This document shows, piece after piece, positions 1 through 6,194 of a stretch of DNA of 23,160 nt. The stretch lies in the IMG/VR virus record IMGVR_UViG_3300042346_000961, positions 1 to 23,160 of that record; one strand, 5' to 3'. The notes beneath the pieces were generated by a model. That model ran no database searches. It was not told where the DNA came from and saw only the letters and a program-made list of their open reading frames with translations. Every line of letters begins with the position of its first letter. Position 1 is the first letter of the stretch. The position numbers and the translations under genes were made by a program. The stretch is from a virus.

Positions 1-196
1 CCATGCCGGTCTCGGCGAGTTCCTTCGCCGTGGTCAAAATGATTTTGTGCGCCTCCGAAAAAAACAACTCCTCGGGCCAGGACATGACTCTCAGGCATTC
101 GAAGTTTTGCAGGATGCAGGAGATCGCAGCCTTCTCGGCGGTTTCGTTGAGTGGGACGCTTGGGAGCATCGGGATAATCTTGGGGAGTGTTGTCAT
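1..196 (-). CDS. dnaB: Replicative DNA helicase, DnaB-type, N-terminal part (cut by window edge)
   Basis: This is a 5' fragment of 65 codons running off the left edge of the window. It starts at the ATG at 196-194 and has no stop. Residues about 13-65 match the DnaB N-terminal helical domain: a PLNETAEKAAISCIL segment, then a 'W-PEELFF-SEAHKIILTTAKELAETG' pattern, which is how the DnaB N-domain normally begins (E-A-E-x-A-V-L-x-x-I-L ... FY/FF ... H-x-x-I). In the known family this domain helps form the hexamer and contacts primase; the RecA-like ATPase motor would lie to the left, outside the window. The start overlaps the stop of the upstream gene as ATGA, so the two are probably translationally coupled. 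That pairing suggests a phage-encoded replication-initiation and helicase module. Family assignment is firm; completeness of the gene cannot be judged. Confidence 0.82.
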   Translation of the reverse strand, partial: MTTLPKIIPMLPSVPLNETAEKAAISCILQNFECLRVMSWPEELFFSEAHKIILTTAKELAETGM

Positions 197-645
197 ACGC
201 AGGTGGGGAGGAAGCGGTCGCAAGACCGCTCTTTATTCTTCTCTTCTCTGGTAACGCTTTTGTAACGCTGTGAGCGTTTCTCTTCCGTTACATCACCGTT
301 ACCGCGATGCTTGTTGACTCGACGCCCTACAAGTGCTCGCTCCTTAGCGGTTTGGGTGTTGTGCCGGTCGAAGTTCACAAAGGTGATTTTCGCATCTTTC
401 ACGCGCAACCACCCCGCTTCGACGAGGCTTTCAGCGAAGCACTCATTGCCCGCCAGTTTGTTCAAATGCGAGAACGCCGCGATTGTTGTAACGCCGTCAG
501 CGTTACAATTCCGTGACGCCCAACCCCACACCTGGATCAACGCCCCGACCACCGCATTCGGGGCCATCTTCGTCGCCTCGGCGATCTGTAAAACCTCGGG
601 CTTTTCGGGTAGGTGGAGTTCCACTTTAATCCATTCTCCGGCCAT
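193..645 (-). CDS. Phage replication-initiator-like protein (replisome organiser / helicase-loader type)
   Basis: A 150-residue protein starting at the ATG at 645, preceded by an AAGGAA Shine-Dalgarno about 6 nt away that lies inside the last codons of the upstream gene. The N-terminal half (MAGEWIKVELHLPEKPEVLQ, then 'VVGALIQVWGWASRNCNADG' and 'LVEAGWLRV') has the look of the winged-helix domain at the front of phage replication initiators of the O/DnaD/replisome-organiser type, where a short protein's fate is decided by W/L/V spacing around a helix-turn-helix. The last 40 residues are very basic and charged and probably disordered or DNA-contacting. It overlaps the DnaB-type helicase gene by 4 nt (ATGA), the classical initiator-helicase arrangement. 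The role in loading the helicase at an origin is inferred from family look and position; no origin iterons are visible in the window. Confidence 0.6.
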   Translation of the reverse strand: MAGEWIKVELHLPEKPEVLQIAEATKMAPNAVVGALIQVWGWASRNCNADGVTTIAAFSHLNKLAGNECFAESLVEAGWLRVKDAKITFVNFDRHNTQTAKERALVGRRVNKHRGNGDVTEEKRSQRYKSVTREEKNKERSCDRFLPTCV

Positions 646-646
646 A

Positions 647-844
647 TTATTTCCTTCCCTTCATAGTGTTCTGATTCCGCTCGATGTATTTCCGCACGCG
701 CTCCATGTCCGCCTCCGCCTCTGCCTGTTCTGCCAGCGCGTAGGTGTGCCGATAAGGCGGCAGCGGCTCCAGGCGTTGAATGCGCGGCCCGATCGGGCAG
801 CCGTTCAAACAGATGGAGAGGCGGAGGGAGAGGTCAGATTGCAT
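647..844 (-). CDS. Small hypothetical protein (65 aa) of the early operon
   Basis: This fills the only gap between the nuclease-like gene and the replication initiator. The ATG at 844 overlaps the preceding stop by 11 nt; no good ribosome-binding site is seen, so an earlier non-ATG start near 898 is possible. The protein has a Cys-containing, Pro-rich front (two Cys in 'SICLNGCP') and a charged helical tail (AEQAEAEADMERVRKYIERN). The TAA stop lies 1 nt before the next ATG, and its last codons supply that gene's Shine-Dalgarno sequence, which supports it being translated. No family is recognised and no function is proposed. Confidence 0.45.
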   Translation of the reverse strand: MQSDLSLRLSICLNGCPIGPRIQRLEPLPPYRHTYALAEQAEAEADMERVRKYIERNQNTMKGRK

Positions 845-1445
845 CTGGAAAAAGAAGCTGTTGAATGTAAAAAGCCCGCTCAGACACAGGCTTGCCAAAC
901 ATCACCGTATTCATGGCATTCATCACCCAATCGGCCCGGACGAAAATAGACTCGCTGAAATAGGAGTGATTCCGCTGCCTGTCCTTCTTGCAGGACGCCT
1001 CCCAATCAGAGCGCTTTTGCTCTGCCGCCATTCTTAAAGTGTGAAAGCACAAAAGAAATGGGCGCCCAAAATCAGAAGGATCAAATCGGTAGAGAATTAG
1101 GTCAGTCTTTTTTCGACAATCAAAAGACCACCCAATTTCCCCTTGGTTTTTTCCATTCGGGCAAACCGACCATGTTTCGATTGCCAGCTCGGGGATGATT
1201 TCCCCATTCCGCCCCCTTGTTCGCCAAAATCTCGAACACCCTTCTGTTCGGGTCTTTAGGTCAATATAGACCTCTCGACCCCCTTTAATCGTTGCAATAT
1301 AATCAACCCCAGCCCGATCCTCATCTTCACTTGCAGGCCGAACATCTTCGCACTGCGAGAGCTTCAACTTGATCGCCGAAATATCACTGGCTTGCGCGTC
1401 TGCCGTCTTGCTTGCGCTTAAGCAGTTGTCGAAATCGTAAAACAT
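834..1445 (-). CDS. Putative PD-(D/E)XK nuclease-like phage protein
   Basis: A 203-residue protein. I chose the ATG at 1445 because a GGAGGGGC ribosome-binding site sits 6 nt upstream and the previous gene ends at 1447; the longer frame to 1535 is only the neighbour read in another frame. Residues 46-66 read 'AGVDYIATIKGGREVYIDLKTR'-like: an Asp in GVDY (D48), a beta-hairpin, then D62-L-K64. That spacing fits the core of a PD-(D/E)XK nuclease, in which the acidic residues bind metal and the Lys activates water. The next part (ELAIETW, GEIGWSFDCRKKTDLILYRF) is consistent with the following strands of such a fold. The gene lies directly downstream of the ParB/methyltransferase fusion, so a modification-linked or recombination nuclease role is possible. 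The motif is read by eye; the family is not certain. Confidence 0.45.
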   Translation of the reverse strand: MFYDFDNCLSASKTADAQASDISAIKLKLSQCEDVRPASEDEDRAGVDYIATIKGGREVYIDLKTRTEGCSRFWRTRGRNGEIIPELAIETWSVCPNGKNQGEIGWSFDCRKKTDLILYRFDPSDFGRPFLLCFHTLRMAAEQKRSDWEASCKKDRQRNHSYFSESIFVRADWVMNAMNTVMFGKPVSERAFYIQQLLFPDAI

Positions 1446-1446
1446 T

Positions 1447-2616
1447 TTATTGCCCCTCCCCCCATGGCGTCCACCCGTCCCGATTGTGGCGGCTGAACAT
1501 TTCCAGAAACGGACCAGGCGAGCAGGATTCCACAAGATCGTAGAACTCTACCGGCTTCGAGCTGTGGCCATTAGGCCCGCGCGGGGCTGTGAATAGCGTG
1601 CCGACATCCTTGCGCTTCAACGGCTGGCTTCCCTTCACTGCAAAAAGGATTTGCTCAGTCTGGCCACGGAAATAGTTGCCCATTCCGAAGCTCGGCTTTG
1701 CCCAAGTGATTGCCGTAATATACCGGAATCCCCACGCTTGAATCAGGTCAAAGCCCTTCGGCAAGCTCCGGTTTGTGATCCACATGTAAAGGTGGCAATC
1801 ATCATCAGCCAGCGTTCCGACAGGCAGCGCCATCAGTTGTTCCTTGCTCATGGTGGCGTAGTCCGGTCGGGCGCGCCCCATCTGGTCTTGGTCGCCCTCG
1901 TCACCCCAATCCCACGGCGGGTCAATGACGATAGTGGCAAATTTCGCCGCCGATTTGATGATGTCCTCGGGGGCTTGCGCTTCCGCAACTTTGGCGCGGT
2001 TTTCTTCGCGGCGGGCTTCGCGCTTCTCTTCTTTCTCGATGCGCCTTATTTGTTGGTATGCAGAAGAAATACTAACATCCCCTTGCTTGGCTTTCTCCCA
2101 TAGCTCAGGAGCTTTTTTAATAATCTGCTCCGCCATACCAACTTGGCCGGTTGATACGCCTGCCGCTTTGGCGATTTCGACGCGAGTGTTAATTGCAGCC
2201 TGAAAGGGTTTGTCATTTTGTGACAAACCCTTTTCAACTTTAATATTTCCACGCCCGCCTTCTTTTCCGCTCTCTCGCTGCTTTGCCTTCCCTATCTCCA
2301 ATAAATCCTTTTTATTCCCAAGCTCTAAATCCAAACGCCAAGCAGTTGTTAGATTTCGACGGCCAGCTTGGTTGTTTCGCATCCAGATCCGTGCATGCGT
2401 TCGGCTTTCAAATTGGATTTGAACCGTCTCAAACGGCAGGCCGTTCCGGGTGCAAATCTCGTGGCGGTTGTGGCCGTCGATCAGGATATCGCCCCACACC
2501 ACCAGCGGGTCGCGGCACCCATCGCGCAAAATGTTGGCTTCCAGTTGGCTGAGTTCGTCAGGCGCTAACGGGGGGATTAGCGCCTTGAACTCAGGGTCGA
2601 TTATGATCGTTTGCAT
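1447..2616 (-). CDS. ParB-like domain fused to an MT-A70 family adenine methyltransferase
   Basis: A 389-residue protein in three parts. Residues about 8-80 are a ParB/Srx-like domain with the motif ILIDGHNRHEI (46-54). Residues about 140-192 look like a KorB/ParB-type helix-turn-helix (EIAKAAGVSTGQVGMAEQI), followed by a very charged coiled linker (193-215, EKEEKREARREENRAK). From about 225 there is an MT-A70 methyltransferase with the catalytic DPPW at 232-235, and later 'LYMWITNRSLPKGFDLIQAWGF' and 'EQILFAVKGS', typical of that family. MT-A70 enzymes transfer a methyl group from S-adenosylmethionine to N6 of adenine; phage versions are usually orphan DNA methylases that hide the phage from host restriction. 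The ParB part may confer DNA binding. The ATG at 2616 is 2 nt after the previous stop; a TTG at 2622 is the alternative start. No strong ribosome-binding site is seen. Confidence 0.88.
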   Translation of the reverse strand: MQTIIIDPEFKALIPPLAPDELSQLEANILRDGCRDPLVVWGDILIDGHNRHEICTRNGLPFETVQIQFESRTHARIWMRNNQAGRRNLTTAWRLDLELGNKKDLLEIGKAKQRESGKEGGRGNIKVEKGLSQNDKPFQAAINTRVEIAKAAGVSTGQVGMAEQIIKKAPELWEKAKQGDVSISSAYQQIRRIEKEEKREARREENRAKVAEAQAPEDIIKSAAKFATIVIDPPWDWGDEGDQDQMGRARPDYATMSKEQLMALPVGTLADDDCHLYMWITNRSLPKGFDLIQAWGFRYITAITWAKPSFGMGNYFRGQTEQILFAVKGSQPLKRKDVGTLFTAPRGPNGHSSKPVEFYDLVESCSPGPFLEMFSRHNRDGWTPWGEGQ

Positions 2617-2618
2617 AA

Positions 2619-3053
2619 TCAAAACGGGATGTCGTCGGTCTCTTTGGCAGGTTTAGCTATCTGCGCAGGGGCCAAGGCTTTGGGTGACATCCAGCGCTCG
2701 AGGGTGTTGAAGCGATGGCCGGGATCGGCTCCCTCTTCCTCGCCAAGAACGACCGTAGCCGTCTTGCCGATGAAATCCTCTGGCTGCACATCCACTTCCT
2801 CCCCTGGCACCACGGCGAACCCGCAGGCTTCGCGCACTTGGTCAATCTTCCACCCCGCTTTTTCGGTAAAGGTCAGGTGCTCATGGACTTCCGGCCCCTT
2901 GGCGCCATCGCCGATTTCGACGCGGCAAATGAGTTTGATCATCGGGTTCCCCGCCTTGGAAAGCTTCTCCATGGCATTGACGATTTCGACTTTGTAGGTT
3001 CCCGGCTCCACGAAATAGACGGGTTTCGGTTCACTCTGCTTGTAGGTAGGCAT
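2619..3053 (-). CDS. DUF669-like, SSB-type phage protein with DDIPF C-terminal tip
   Basis: A 144-residue protein. The first 100 residues (EPGTYKVEIVNA, GNPMIKLICRVEIGDG, EHLTF, then ACGFAV, DFIGKTATVVLG) resemble the DUF669-like phage family commonly found beside recombination ATPases and often proposed to bind single-stranded DNA. A Pro/Ala-rich linker follows. The protein ends in an acidic ETDDIPF, essentially the same as the DDDIPF tip of bacterial single-stranded DNA-binding protein, which recruits recombination and replication partners. This makes an ssDNA-binding role the best reading. It is the third gene of a cassette with a Sak4-like ATPase and a Fe-S nuclease. The start at 3053 follows an A-rich leader with no clear ribosome-binding site, 3 nt after the nuclease stop. 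Confidence 0.72.
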   Translation of the reverse strand: MPTYKQSEPKPVYFVEPGTYKVEIVNAMEKLSKAGNPMIKLICRVEIGDGAKGPEVHEHLTFTEKAGWKIDQVREACGFAVVPGEEVDVQPEDFIGKTATVVLGEEEGADPGHRFNTLERWMSPKALAPAQIAKPAKETDDIPF

Positions 3054-3056
3054 ATA

Positions 3057-4064
3057 TTATTTTTTGTTTTTGATTTGGCGCAGGGTGTTAATGGGTGCCC
3101 CTGCTTTCACCGCTGACTCGTCCACCTCAACGCCGGCATCGGCGCAGAACTGGCGAAATTTCTCGGCGCTCATTTTCCCGCCCAAGGCGAGAATGAGCGT
3201 CTCCTTAGAAACATTAGCGGAGGCCCGAGCGATGGCATCGGCCTCCACGAACTGACGGCCCGCGCCGGTCGTGACCTTCCAGCCGGGAATGTCCTCGCCC
3301 GCGGCGAGGCGTTCTTTCAGCGCATCCAGAACCGGCTCGGCGATCTGCTTCTCGGCGAGCTTCCAGTTCGCGGCGAAGGCGGACAGCTCGACCGGATTGG
3401 CGAGGATTTGGTCGCGGATGTCGGAGAGTGCGAGGTCGGACTTGACCAGCGCCAGCGCCTCGGAGGATTGACGCACCAAGGCTCGGCACGAGTTGGCATG
3501 AGCGCACCAGCCGCAGTATTCATTAGGCGTCGGCTCCGCTAACCGGCTGGAGGCATTAGCGATCACCGCCGAAACGGTCGCCTCGGCTTGCTCCCTCGTG
3601 AAGGTGTAAGTCCGCCTAACTCTCTGATCGACATAAACGACATGAGCCGTCCACGAGTCGGCGAAATGCTCGTGCATACAGGCCAAACAATAGGCCGCAA
3701 GTTGCTCCCTATAATTTCTGACTTGGCCCGTTTTTACATCTGCCACCCATTGCGCCCGAACGCATACCGCATCAGCCGTTCCCGGCTTCGAAAGGCCAGG
3801 CACCTCCATGCCGAGATATTCTTCGCGGGTCTCGACATGGTAGCCACCGGAGAGCGTCCGAAGTTCATCCACGCCCCACCGAGCCACCGCCTGATCCTCG
3901 GCGCTCAGTCCGTCGTAGGTCGTGGGATCATCAACCAAGAGCTCACGAATCGCCCGATCCAGTAGCGTCCCACGCTCGGCTGCCGCGCTGGTGCCGGGTG
4001 CGCCCGTAAATAGGGCGCACTCGGCGAGCTTCGGCAGGGAACTCGGAGAGATTTCCTTAATCAC
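3057..4064 (-). CDS. RecB/Cas4-like PD-(D/E)XK exonuclease with Fe-S cluster cysteines (DUF2800-like)
   Basis: A 335-residue protein starting at GTG 4064, fixed by a GGAGGT site 6 nt upstream and a GTGA overlap with the ATPase gene; the frame is open further upstream but there it only shadows that gene. Motifs in order: ERGTLLDRAI (30-39), where many relatives have His instead of D36; GTAD (D98); VADVKTG with D109 and K111; QLAAY (121-125). These are RecB-family nuclease motifs II, III and QxxxY. Cysteines C16, C184, C187 and C193 form a C...C-x2-C-x5-C set like the 4Fe-4S cage of Cas4 and AddB nucleases. The C-terminal part (200-335) is helical. In phages, such nucleases sit beside annealing ATPases and process DNA ends for recombination. 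The exonuclease activity is inferred from the family. Confidence 0.82.
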   Translation of the reverse strand: MIKEISPSSLPKLAECALFTGAPGTSAAAERGTLLDRAIRELLVDDPTTYDGLSAEDQAVARWGVDELRTLSGGYHVETREEYLGMEVPGLSKPGTADAVCVRAQWVADVKTGQVRNYREQLAAYCLACMHEHFADSWTAHVVYVDQRVRRTYTFTREQAEATVSAVIANASSRLAEPTPNEYCGWCAHANSCRALVRQSSEALALVKSDLALSDIRDQILANPVELSAFAANWKLAEKQIAEPVLDALKERLAAGEDIPGWKVTTGAGRQFVEADAIARASANVSKETLILALGGKMSAEKFRQFCADAGVEVDESAVKAGAPINTLRQIKNKK

Positions 4065-4987
4065 GCTGCGACCTCCATTTGAGCCTTGGCTTTGGCGACA
4101 AGGGCGGCAGGCCGCGCCACGATCTGCTGGCGCAGTTTCTCGCTGGCATCTCGCCATGTCTGGCCCTCGGCGATGGAACCGTTGCTGACGAGGAACAGGT
4201 TGACGACTTCCTCGTTGTCCTCGAGGACGGCCACCGACTCCCGGCCAATGATCTCCACGGCAGGCGCCGAGGTTTTGGGTGCAGGTTTCCCGAACACATG
4301 CGCCACGGATTCCCATTCCATAGGCAACTCCTCGGCGAGGCCCGAGCGAGTCTTCGCGTCGTAAGCCGCCGAGTGGGTTGTGTAGATCACCCGCTCCTTG
4401 CCACCAACCCCTTTGGCTTTGCCACCCTCCTGCGATACGGCCTTGGTTTTGAACCTGAAAAACCAAAGCTCGTCAGCCCATTCTTTGACCAGCGGCGAGG
4501 ACTGCTTGGAGAGCTTCAACTCGTAGCGGTCGTAAGCGGCGAGGATGTCCGGCGGCTCGGTGCGCTGAACCTTGGAGTGCGCCAAGACAACCACATGTTT
4601 GCCAGCGTCGATGAGCATATCGAGAGCGGTCAGGAACCGGCTGACCTTTTCCGCCGCCATGACCCAGCCCTTGCCGAATCCGAAATCCTCGACGGATTGC
4701 TTCTTGTTCGTGGCGAGGAGGTCTTCAACCGCCAACCGCTCCGCCCAGTCGGCGCTGTCGATGACCACCGTCTCGTAATCCGTCGCCGCTGCCTCGGTGA
4801 TGCACTCGCCGAGTTCCTTCCAACTCGAGACCGCCACGCGGTCCACGGCGAGGTGGTTGCTGCCGCCCTCGATGTCTAAAAACAAGGGAGAAGGGAACTT
4901 GCTGGCGAAAGTGGTCTTTCCGACCGACTCCACCCCGTAAATGACCACCCGCTGTGGCCTTTGTTGTTTGCCTTTGATTATTTTCAT
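4061..4987 (-). CDS. Sak4-like RecA-fold ATPase (AAA_24), phage single-strand annealing/recombination
   Basis: A 308-residue protein. The Walker A motif is GVESVGKT (18-25), followed by 'FPSPLFLDIEGGS' (31-43), typical of AAA_24/Sak4-like proteins. The Walker B region is YETVVIDSAD (71-80), and HVVVLAHSKV (131-140) is a RecA-core strand. From about 215 there is a linker, then a C-terminal helical tail (EDNEEVVNLFLVSNGS, WRDASEKL). Sak4-type proteins are short RecA-like ATPases that promote phage homologous recombination together with an SSB, and an SSB-like protein is encoded two genes downstream. I prefer the ATG at 4987; a TTG at 4996 in frame would add three residues. Neither has a strong ribosome-binding site. 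The downstream nuclease overlaps by 4 nt. Confidence 0.82.
   Translation of the reverse strand: MKIIKGKQQRPQRVVIYGVESVGKTTFASKFPSPLFLDIEGGSNHLAVDRVAVSSWKELGECITEAAATDYETVVIDSADWAERLAVEDLLATNKKQSVEDFGFGKGWVMAAEKVSRFLTALDMLIDAGKHVVVLAHSKVQRTEPPDILAAYDRYELKLSKQSSPLVKEWADELWFFRFKTKAVSQEGGKAKGVGGKERVIYTTHSAAYDAKTRSGLAEELPMEWESVAHVFGKPAPKTSAPAVEIIGRESVAVLEDNEEVVNLFLVSNGSIAEGQTWRDASEKLRQQIVARPAALVAKAKAQMEVAA
4071..4076 (-). promoter_or_regulatory. Ribosome-binding site that fixes the GTG start of the RecB-like nuclease
   Basis: The minus strand reads GGAGGT, 6 nt before the GTG at 4064. It is nearly a full anti-Shine-Dalgarno match and sits inside the end of the Sak4-like gene. This supports the 335-residue protein over the longer open frame. 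Confidence 0.75.
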
Positions 4988-5060
4988 ATCACTCAATTTG
5001 TTGCGCGTTGGTTAGGATGCGCGCCCCCCGTCACCTGCCCTTTCGGGCGATGCTGAAATT

Positions 5061-5207
5061 TTATTCTCTCGACGGACTCACCGCGGCCGCTTGCCAAAGG
5101 AGTTCTAGGGTTGCCCACTGGCAGTGCTTGAAACACTCAGAGCAAACCGGCCCGAGGTCGTTATCCACCTGCTCGGCTTCGCCTTGGCAGATGGCACACC
5201 TAGTCAT
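5061..5207 (-). CDS. 48-aa zinc-ribbon mini-protein
   Basis: The start at the ATG at 5207 is preceded by GGAGG 7 nt upstream; an in-frame extension to 5261 lacks such a site. The protein has C4-x2-C7 and C22-x2-C25 with a further C29, a treble-clef or zinc-ribbon pattern, followed by a hydrophobic/aromatic helix (WATLELLWQAAA). Its start overlaps the end of the preceding 55-aa gene by 8 nt. It probably binds one zinc ion and interacts with DNA or a host protein; the function is unknown. It is the last of four tiny genes before the recombination cassette. Confidence 0.65.
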   Translation of the reverse strand: MTRCAICQGEAEQVDNDLGPVCSECFKHCQWATLELLWQAAAVSPSRE

Positions 5208-5367
5208 CGAAATCCTCCAGATTCTCGCAGTCCCACTCAGCCCAGCGGTCTTCTTTCTCACGCAATTTGCGGAGCCGGTTGAGGATGTCCCGTTGCCCGA
5301 GGCAGTAAGAGGCGTAGCAACTGCCGAGGGTCACCAGTGCCAAGAGAAGGCCCGCCGTGGCGCTCAT
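5200..5367 (-). CDS. 55-aa membrane-anchored mini-protein
   Basis: Start ATG 5367, with a GGAGGT site about 6 nt upstream and an ATGA overlap with the previous gene. An N-terminal hydrophobic segment (TAGLLLALVTLGSCYASYCLG, residues about 4-24) would span the membrane once. A charged helix follows (QRDILNRLRKLREKEDRWAE), and the end is acidic (CENLEDFDD). No family is recognised. Position in the early operon suggests an accessory or host-takeover role, which is inference only. The strong ribosome-binding site and the overlaps on both sides are good evidence that it is a real gene despite its size. Confidence 0.62.
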   Translation of the reverse strand: MSATAGLLLALVTLGSCYASYCLGQRDILNRLRKLREKEDRWAEWDCENLEDFDD

Positions 5368-5513
5368 CGCACAACCTCCACCCGGCTTGGAACGCCGCCG
5401 AATTGTTGAGCGAAACGCTCCCGAGCCTCGAAGGCCGAGAACGCCCAGAAATACTCCCCCACCCTGTGCCGAAGGAAATTCAGCCCCTCGCAGTGCCAGA
5501 GTCGCTTTTTCAT
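5364..5513 (-). CDS. 49-aa hypothetical early protein
   Basis: Start ATG 5513, with GGAGG about 8 nt upstream and an ATGA overlap with the preceding gene; it ends in an ATGA overlap with the next one. The sequence begins MKKRLWHCEGLNFLRH and contains an aromatic/basic segment (EYFWAFSAFEARERFAQQF) that could form an amphipathic helix. No known family is recognised. The reading frame is open upstream to 5759, but that part shadows two other genes. Confidence 0.55.
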   Translation of the reverse strand: MKKRLWHCEGLNFLRHRVGEYFWAFSAFEARERFAQQFGGVPSRVEVVR

Positions 5514-5617
5514 CGGGCGAGCCTCCAGGTGAGCGCGGCCAACGCCACCGGCGCGGCCATCAGTTGGAAAAACTCGATCCCGTAACCGAGCAGGCGGAGC
5601 GTCGTATCGTAGTCCAT
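5510..5617 (-). CDS. 35-aa predicted single-pass membrane mini-protein
   Basis: The start ATG at 5617 overlaps the previous stop as TAATG and has GGAGG about 8 nt upstream; the end overlaps the next ATG as ATGA. The protein MDYDTTLRLLGYGIEFFQLM continues into a hydrophobic AAPVALAALTW and ends in a basic R residue, so most of it could be a membrane helix. It is too small for a family assignment, but the layout of ribosome-binding site and overlaps fits a translated gene. Confidence 0.5.
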   Translation of the reverse strand: MDYDTTLRLLGYGIEFFQLMAAPVALAALTWRLAR

Positions 5618-5850
5618 TACGCGGCCCTCCGTTTCCGTGTTGGGATCGTCGTGCGATTCGCGGTGGAGGCGTTCCGATAACCCCACCAGTCGAGGAAGGA
5701 TTCCCTGACGATGTGCCAACCACCGCACCGGCCGCGTGGCATCGTGGCGGCGAACTCACCGCGCTTGATATAGTCCCGAATGGATCGGCTTGAAAAACCC
5801 GAGAGGCGCCGAGCCTCCGCCATGTCGATGAAAGTCTCGGAGAGGTTCAT
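5617..5850 (-). CDS. Excisionase / MerR-like helix-turn-helix protein
   Basis: A 77-residue protein with the layout of AlpA/Xis-type (HTH_17) winged-helix proteins: a leading helix (FIDMAEARRLSGFSSRSIRDY), a turn with IKRGEFAATMPRG, then a wing 'RCGGWHIVRESFLDWWGYR' and a basic tail ending KRRAA. These proteins bind DNA and either direct excision together with an integrase or activate early genes. A GGAGGG site lies 7 nt before the ATG at 5850, and the ATG overlaps the RHH stop as ATGA. Placement directly after the first early gene and one control region away from the integrase suits an excisionase, but a plain regulator is equally possible. Confidence 0.68.
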   Translation of the reverse strand: MNLSETFIDMAEARRLSGFSSRSIRDYIKRGEFAATMPRGRCGGWHIVRESFLDWWGYRNASTANRTTIPTRKRRAA

Positions 5851-6008
5851 TTCTTCGCCCTCCGTTTGTTTTTCCGATCCACCATTTCGCGGACCGCTTG
5901 AACGATCACTTTGCTCAGTGTCGTGTCGTTTGCTTCAGCTTCCCGCTTGATCTCCTGCCAGAGGTCAATCGGGAAACACGCTCCCTGTTTTTTGTTGCTC
6001 GCTGTCAT
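5847..6008 (-). CDS. Ribbon-helix-helix regulator, first gene of the leftward early operon
   Basis: A 53-residue protein (start ATG 6008) with an RHH layout: a short strand (QGACFPID), helix A (LWQEIKREAEAND), turn (TTLS), helix B (KVIVQAVREMVDRK) and a basic tail. RHH dimers insert the strand pair in the major groove of short palindromes. A TTG at 6044 would give a longer form, but that stretch is made of two GTGCACC repeats and is better read as operator DNA. No ribosome-binding site is seen, so it may be leaderless or weakly translated. It is probably autoregulated through the adjacent palindromes. Confidence 0.65.
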   Translation of the reverse strand: MTASNKKQGACFPIDLWQEIKREAEANDTTLSKVIVQAVREMVDRKNKRRAKK

Positions 6009-6010
6009 GC

Positions 6011-6036
6011 GGTGCACTTTTTTATTTCGGTGCACT
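6011..6036 (-). repeat. Operator pair 1-2: two GTGCACCG direct repeats, 18 bp apart
   Basis: The plus strand has ggtgcact at 6011-6018 and again at 6029-6036, each preceded by C; on the minus strand this reads AGTGCACCG twice, 18 bp centre to centre. They lie immediately in front of the leftward RHH start, so a bound repressor would block that gene's transcription. Confidence 0.6.
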
Positions 6037-6133
6037 TTTATCAATAAAAAAAGTCAATGGGGTGTTCTCCCCATACGAAGATTTCTATTGACATCCGCAT
6101 GGGGGCAAGGTTTGCGGGCGAAAATATTTTTTT

Positions 6134-6171
6134 GGTGCACCGAATAAAATAATTGGTTGCAAGGGTGCACC
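6134..6171 (+). repeat. Operator pair 3-4: two perfect GGTGCACC palindromes, 30 bp apart
   Basis: GGTGCACC occurs at 6134-6141 and 6164-6171, just upstream of the rightward RHH start. Site 3 extends as GTGCACCGAATAAAA, matching site 2 read on the other strand (GTGCACCGAAATAAAA). The two pairs therefore face each other across the control region. Confidence 0.6.
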
Positions 6172-6194
6172 TATTCGCTGACATTGTTTTCGTT

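Larger units (their letters stand above)
6009..6194. promoter_or_regulatory. Divergent early control region (operator/promoter) between two RHH genes
   Basis: This 186-bp AT-rich interval separates the leftward early operon from the rightward regulator. It holds four copies of a GGTGCAC core (listed separately) and an inverted repeat ATGGGG/CCCCAT at 6057-6062 and 6069-6074. Candidate -35 boxes point both ways: TTGACA at 6088-6093 (plus) and TTGACT at 6057-6052 (minus). Neither has a convincing -10 at the normal distance. TAAAAT at 6145-6150 is a good -10 for the plus strand but lacks a matching -35. This is likely the lysis-lysogeny switch region; the exact promoters are not resolved. Confidence 0.6.

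Noticed and set aside
4065-4466. Upstream extension of the RecB-like nuclease frame by 134 codons
   Set aside because: The extra part is the Sak4-like gene read in another frame; a GGAGGT site and the GTGA overlap fix the start at 4064.
4079-4879. Long rightward open frame of 266 codons opposite the Sak4-like gene
   Set aside because: It is fully antisense to a clear Walker A/B ATPase and contains no recognisable motif; such frames are common opposite GC-rich genes.
6153-6194. TTG 6153 as start of the rightward RHH protein
   Set aside because: It would put an operator palindrome inside the gene, and the family-like N-terminus begins at GTG 6195.
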